From Flavobacteriales bacterium CG18_big_fil_WC_8_21_14_2_50_32_9 (lineage in GTDB: Bacteria > Bacteroidota > Bacteroidia > Flavobacteriales_E > Vicingaceae), in NCBI GenBank assembly GCA_002770955.1, contig PCUH01000170.1, positions 4,059-11,523 on the forward strand: a stretch of DNA of 7,465 nucleotides, given 5' to 3'. A program made the translations under genes and the position numbers. A model generated the notes under the pieces. The model was given only the letters and a program-made list of their open reading frames with translations. It did not search any database and was not told the origin of the DNA. Shown here piece after piece: positions 5,291 to 7,465 of the stretch; the stretch's first letter is position 1, and each line of letters begins with the position of its first letter.

Positions 5291-6532
5291 ATGAGTAACT
5301 ATTTAATAAGAATAACATTTTTAATCTTTCTGATTCATTCACAATTAGTGAAAGCCCAATCAAACCCACATATATTGCCTCAATATGATATTGTGCAATA
5401 TGATTCCAATTATATTCATTATTATAACGATAGTGCAAATTTCAATACGTTTTATAGCAAGTTAGATACCTTAATTGCTGAAGGCAGAGGCAAATTAAAC
5501 ATCATGCAAATTGGTGGTTCTCACATTCAGGCAGATGTTTGGTCGGATCAATTGCGAAAAAATTTCCAACAACTTTCACCTAATCTTAATGGTGGAAGAG
5601 GTTTTTTATTTCCATATAAGTTAGCAAAAACAAACAACCCTTATTATTATGATGTTAGTTATACAGGCGAATGGAACGGATATAGAAATTCAGTAAGTAA
5701 ACATAAAGCTATTTGGGGCGTTTCTGGTATAACAGCCTCAACAACCGATAGTGTTGCTTCGTTTAAAATAAATTTTAGAGGAGATAATACACCTTTTTAT
5801 GATTTTAAACGCATTAAGATTTTTTACAATATAGACTCATCTTCAAACTATTGTTTACAACTACTCTCCGATTCGGTGGTTTTTATTAGTACCAATTATG
5901 AAGTAGGTTATACTGTTTTTGAATTAGCAAACAATGCTAACATGCTGGAATTTTTAATTTATAAAACAGACACAACAAAAAATCAATTTGATTTGTATGG
6001 AATAAGCATTGAAAACGATGATCCTGGAATTGTTTATAATGCAATTGGTGTGAACGGAGCAAGTACATCAAGCTACCTTAGATGCACTTTGTTTGAGCAA
6101 CATTTACAAGCTATTCCTCCCGATTTAGTTATCTTTTGCATAGGAATTAATGATGCTTATGACCCTGGTTTTTGTAAATTATGTTATGAAAATAATTACG
6201 ATACATTAGTAACTTGGATAAAAAATGTTAATCCAAACGCTAATTTTTTATTTGTTACCAATAATGATAGTTATTATAAAAAAAAATATCCCAACAAAAG
6301 AGCTGAAATTGCCCGAGAAGTAATGATTAATTTAGCAACTAAACATCATGCGGCAATGTGGGATATGTATAATGTTATGGGAGGTTTAGGCTCTATAAAA
6401 ATATGGCAAAAAAACGGATTGGCAAAAACAGATAAAATTCACTTAACTACTGATGGTTATAAATTGATGGGAGATTTAATGTTTGCAGCACTCATGAAAG
6501 ATTATACAACCTATTTTAAACACAATCAATAA
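5291..6532 (+). CDS. Secreted SGNH/GDSL-family hydrolase, paralogue of the preceding gene
   Basis: This is a 413-residue exported protein. Its signal peptide is MSNYLIRITFLIFLIHSQLVKAQS, with likely cleavage after KA (about residue 22), so unlike its upstream paralogue it should be released into the periplasm or beyond. SGNH blocks: MQIGGSHIQAD (Ser77, with Gly replacing the Asp of the usual GDS), VNGAS near residue 255 as the block II glycine region, CIGINDAYD (G285, N287, D288) and TDKIHLTTDGYKLM (D381, H384). All proposed catalytic or oxyanion residues (Ser, Gly, Asn, Asp, His) are present. WDMYNVMGG and ISIENDDPGIVYNAI correspond to WDMYEVMGG and ISIEGKTGIVMDNI in the upstream protein, which shows an old duplication. 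ATG 5291 gives the complete signal peptide. Probable role: esterase or acyl-transfer enzyme on an envelope or exported glycan; the substrate is unknown. The next gene starts 15 bp after the stop, so co-transcription is likely. Confidence 0.85.
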   Translation: MSNYLIRITFLIFLIHSQLVKAQSNPHILPQYDIVQYDSNYIHYYNDSANFNTFYSKLDTLIAEGRGKLNIMQIGGSHIQADVWSDQLRKNFQQLSPNLNGGRGFLFPYKLAKTNNPYYYDVSYTGEWNGYRNSVSKHKAIWGVSGITASTTDSVASFKINFRGDNTPFYDFKRIKIFYNIDSSSNYCLQLLSDSVVFISTNYEVGYTVFELANNANMLEFLIYKTDTTKNQFDLYGISIENDDPGIVYNAIGVNGASTSSYLRCTLFEQHLQAIPPDLVIFCIGINDAYDPGFCKLCYENNYDTLVTWIKNVNPNANFLFVTNNDSYYKKKYPNKRAEIAREVMINLATKHHAAMWDMYNVMGGLGSIKIWQKNGLAKTDKIHLTTDGYKLMGDLMFAALMKDYTTYFKHNQ

Positions 6533-6547
6533 TAAATAAAATAAATT

Positions 6548-7465
6548 ATGGAATACAGAAGACTAGGAAAATCAGGATTACAATTAAGTGAACTATCATT
6601 AGGCAGTTGGTTAACTTTTGGAAAGCAAATAGGAAATAACATTGCTGAAGATTTAATGAAATTGGCTTACGATAATGGTGTAAACTTTTTTGACAATGCA
6701 GAAATTTATGCTCGTGGCGAATCTGAAATTGTAATGGGAAAGATTCTTAAAAAAATGAAATGGGATAGAGATTCTTATGTAGTATCAAGTAAAGTTTTTT
6801 TTGGATATAGAGGAACAGAAAACACCAAACCAAATCAAAATGGATTGAGCAGAAAACATGTTTTTGAAGCTTGCCACCAAGCCTTAGAGAGATTGCAAGT
6901 AGATTATTTAGATTTGTTTTTCTGTCATCGACCTGATAAAAATACGCCTATAGAAGAAACCGTTTGGTCTATGCATAATTTAATTACGCAAGGTAAAATT
7001 TTATATTGGGGAACATCTGAGTGGAGTGCTCAAGAAATTATGGAGGCTCACATGGTGGCTAAACAATACAATTTAATTGGACCAACTATGGAGCAACCAC
7101 AATACAATATGTTGCACAGACAAAAAGTAGAAGTGGAATTTAGTCAGATATACAAAACAGTTGGTTTAGGAACAACTATTTGGTCGCCATTGGCATCAGG
7201 AGTGTTAACGGGAAAATACAATCAAAAATCGCAACCAAAAGACACACGTTTGGTTATGGAAGGTATGGATTGGTTAAAAGATTCAGTGGTTACCAAAGAA
7301 AATTTAGACAAAGTAGCTCAATTGGAGAAAATTGCTAAAAAACTAGGATTAAGTCTTCCGGTATTGGCAATTACATGGTGTTTAAAAAATGAAAATGTAA
7401 GTACAGTAATGTTGGGAGCAAGCAAGTTAAGTCAGCTAGAAGAAAACTTTAAAGCCATTGAAGCA
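6548..7465 (+). CDS. Aldo/keto reductase, Kv-beta-like family (3' end outside window)
   Basis: This is an NADPH-dependent aldo/keto reductase with a (beta/alpha)8 barrel, cytoplasmic, reducing aldehydes or ketones; the substrate cannot be inferred. The 306 codons present start MEYRRLGKSGLQLSELSLGSW, the typical beginning of the voltage-gated potassium channel beta-subunit-like (AKR6/YghZ-like) group. The catalytic tetrad is complete: Asp49 and Tyr54 in FFDNAEIYARGESE, Lys82 in SSKVFFG, and His127 in LFFCHRPD. Further family marks are KILYWGTSEWSAQEI, EQPQYNMLHR, the cofactor-loop motif WSPLASGVLTGKY, and near the edge VMLGASKLSQLEENFKAIEA, which contacts the cofactor phosphate and adenine in relatives. 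Members usually have about 310-335 residues, so only a short tail is missing. It starts 15 bp after the SGNH gene in a bare A/T leader. It has no evident functional link to the envelope genes and may simply be co-transcribed. Confidence 0.93.
   Translation, partial: MEYRRLGKSGLQLSELSLGSWLTFGKQIGNNIAEDLMKLAYDNGVNFFDNAEIYARGESEIVMGKILKKMKWDRDSYVVSSKVFFGYRGTENTKPNQNGLSRKHVFEACHQALERLQVDYLDLFFCHRPDKNTPIEETVWSMHNLITQGKILYWGTSEWSAQEIMEAHMVAKQYNLIGPTMEQPQYNMLHRQKVEVEFSQIYKTVGLGTTIWSPLASGVLTGKYNQKSQPKDTRLVMEGMDWLKDSVVTKENLDKVAQLEKIAKKLGLSLPVLAITWCLKNENVSTVMLGASKLSQLEENFKAIEA

Overview
The window looks like a piece of a Bacteroidota chromosome, most likely a gliding or Flavobacteriia/Cytophagia-type lineage. 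It is AT-rich (roughly one third G+C by eye). Genes are preceded by A-rich leaders rather than Shine-Dalgarno sequences. A good match to the Bacteroidota -7 promoter box (TAnnTTTG) lies upstream of the second gene. The clearest taxonomic marker is gldH, a gliding-motility lipoprotein gene found only in this phylum, directly downstream of a RicT/PSP1-family gene. All genes are on the + strand.

Layout: (1) 2-223, the C-terminal 73 codons of an acidic putative lipoprotein. (2) 344-1519, a RicT-like PSP1-domain protein with two CxxxxCC iron-sulfur motifs and an extra Cys/Gly/Ser-rich N-terminus. (3) 1655-2119, gldH. (4) 2264-3721, an exported protein with an MltD-type lytic transglycosylase domain and LysM domains, in which the catalytic glutamate position is cysteine. 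(5) about 3766-5199, a membrane-anchored SGNH/GDSL hydrolase with an unusual start. (6) 5291-6532, a paralogous secreted SGNH hydrolase. (7) 6548 to the window end, an aldo/keto reductase of the Kv-beta-like type, cut just short of its C-terminus.

The spacers after ricT, gldH and the first SGNH gene carry four repeat-like structures: an imperfect palindrome, a heptamer tandem array, a short CTCTGTG motif array and an AAATGTAACAATG direct repeat. They look like degenerate intergenic repeats rather than coding DNA.

Genes 4 to 6 are the most interesting part. A probable lytic transglycosylase pseudoenzyme with peptidoglycan-binding domains sits immediately before two divergent SGNH esterase-like proteins, one tethered to the membrane and one exported. 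This suggests a cell-envelope module, for example removal or transfer of O-acyl groups on peptidoglycan or an envelope glycan, with the transglycosylase fold serving as a glycan-binding scaffold. That functional proposal is inference. The fold assignments and the missing catalytic residue are read from the sequence.
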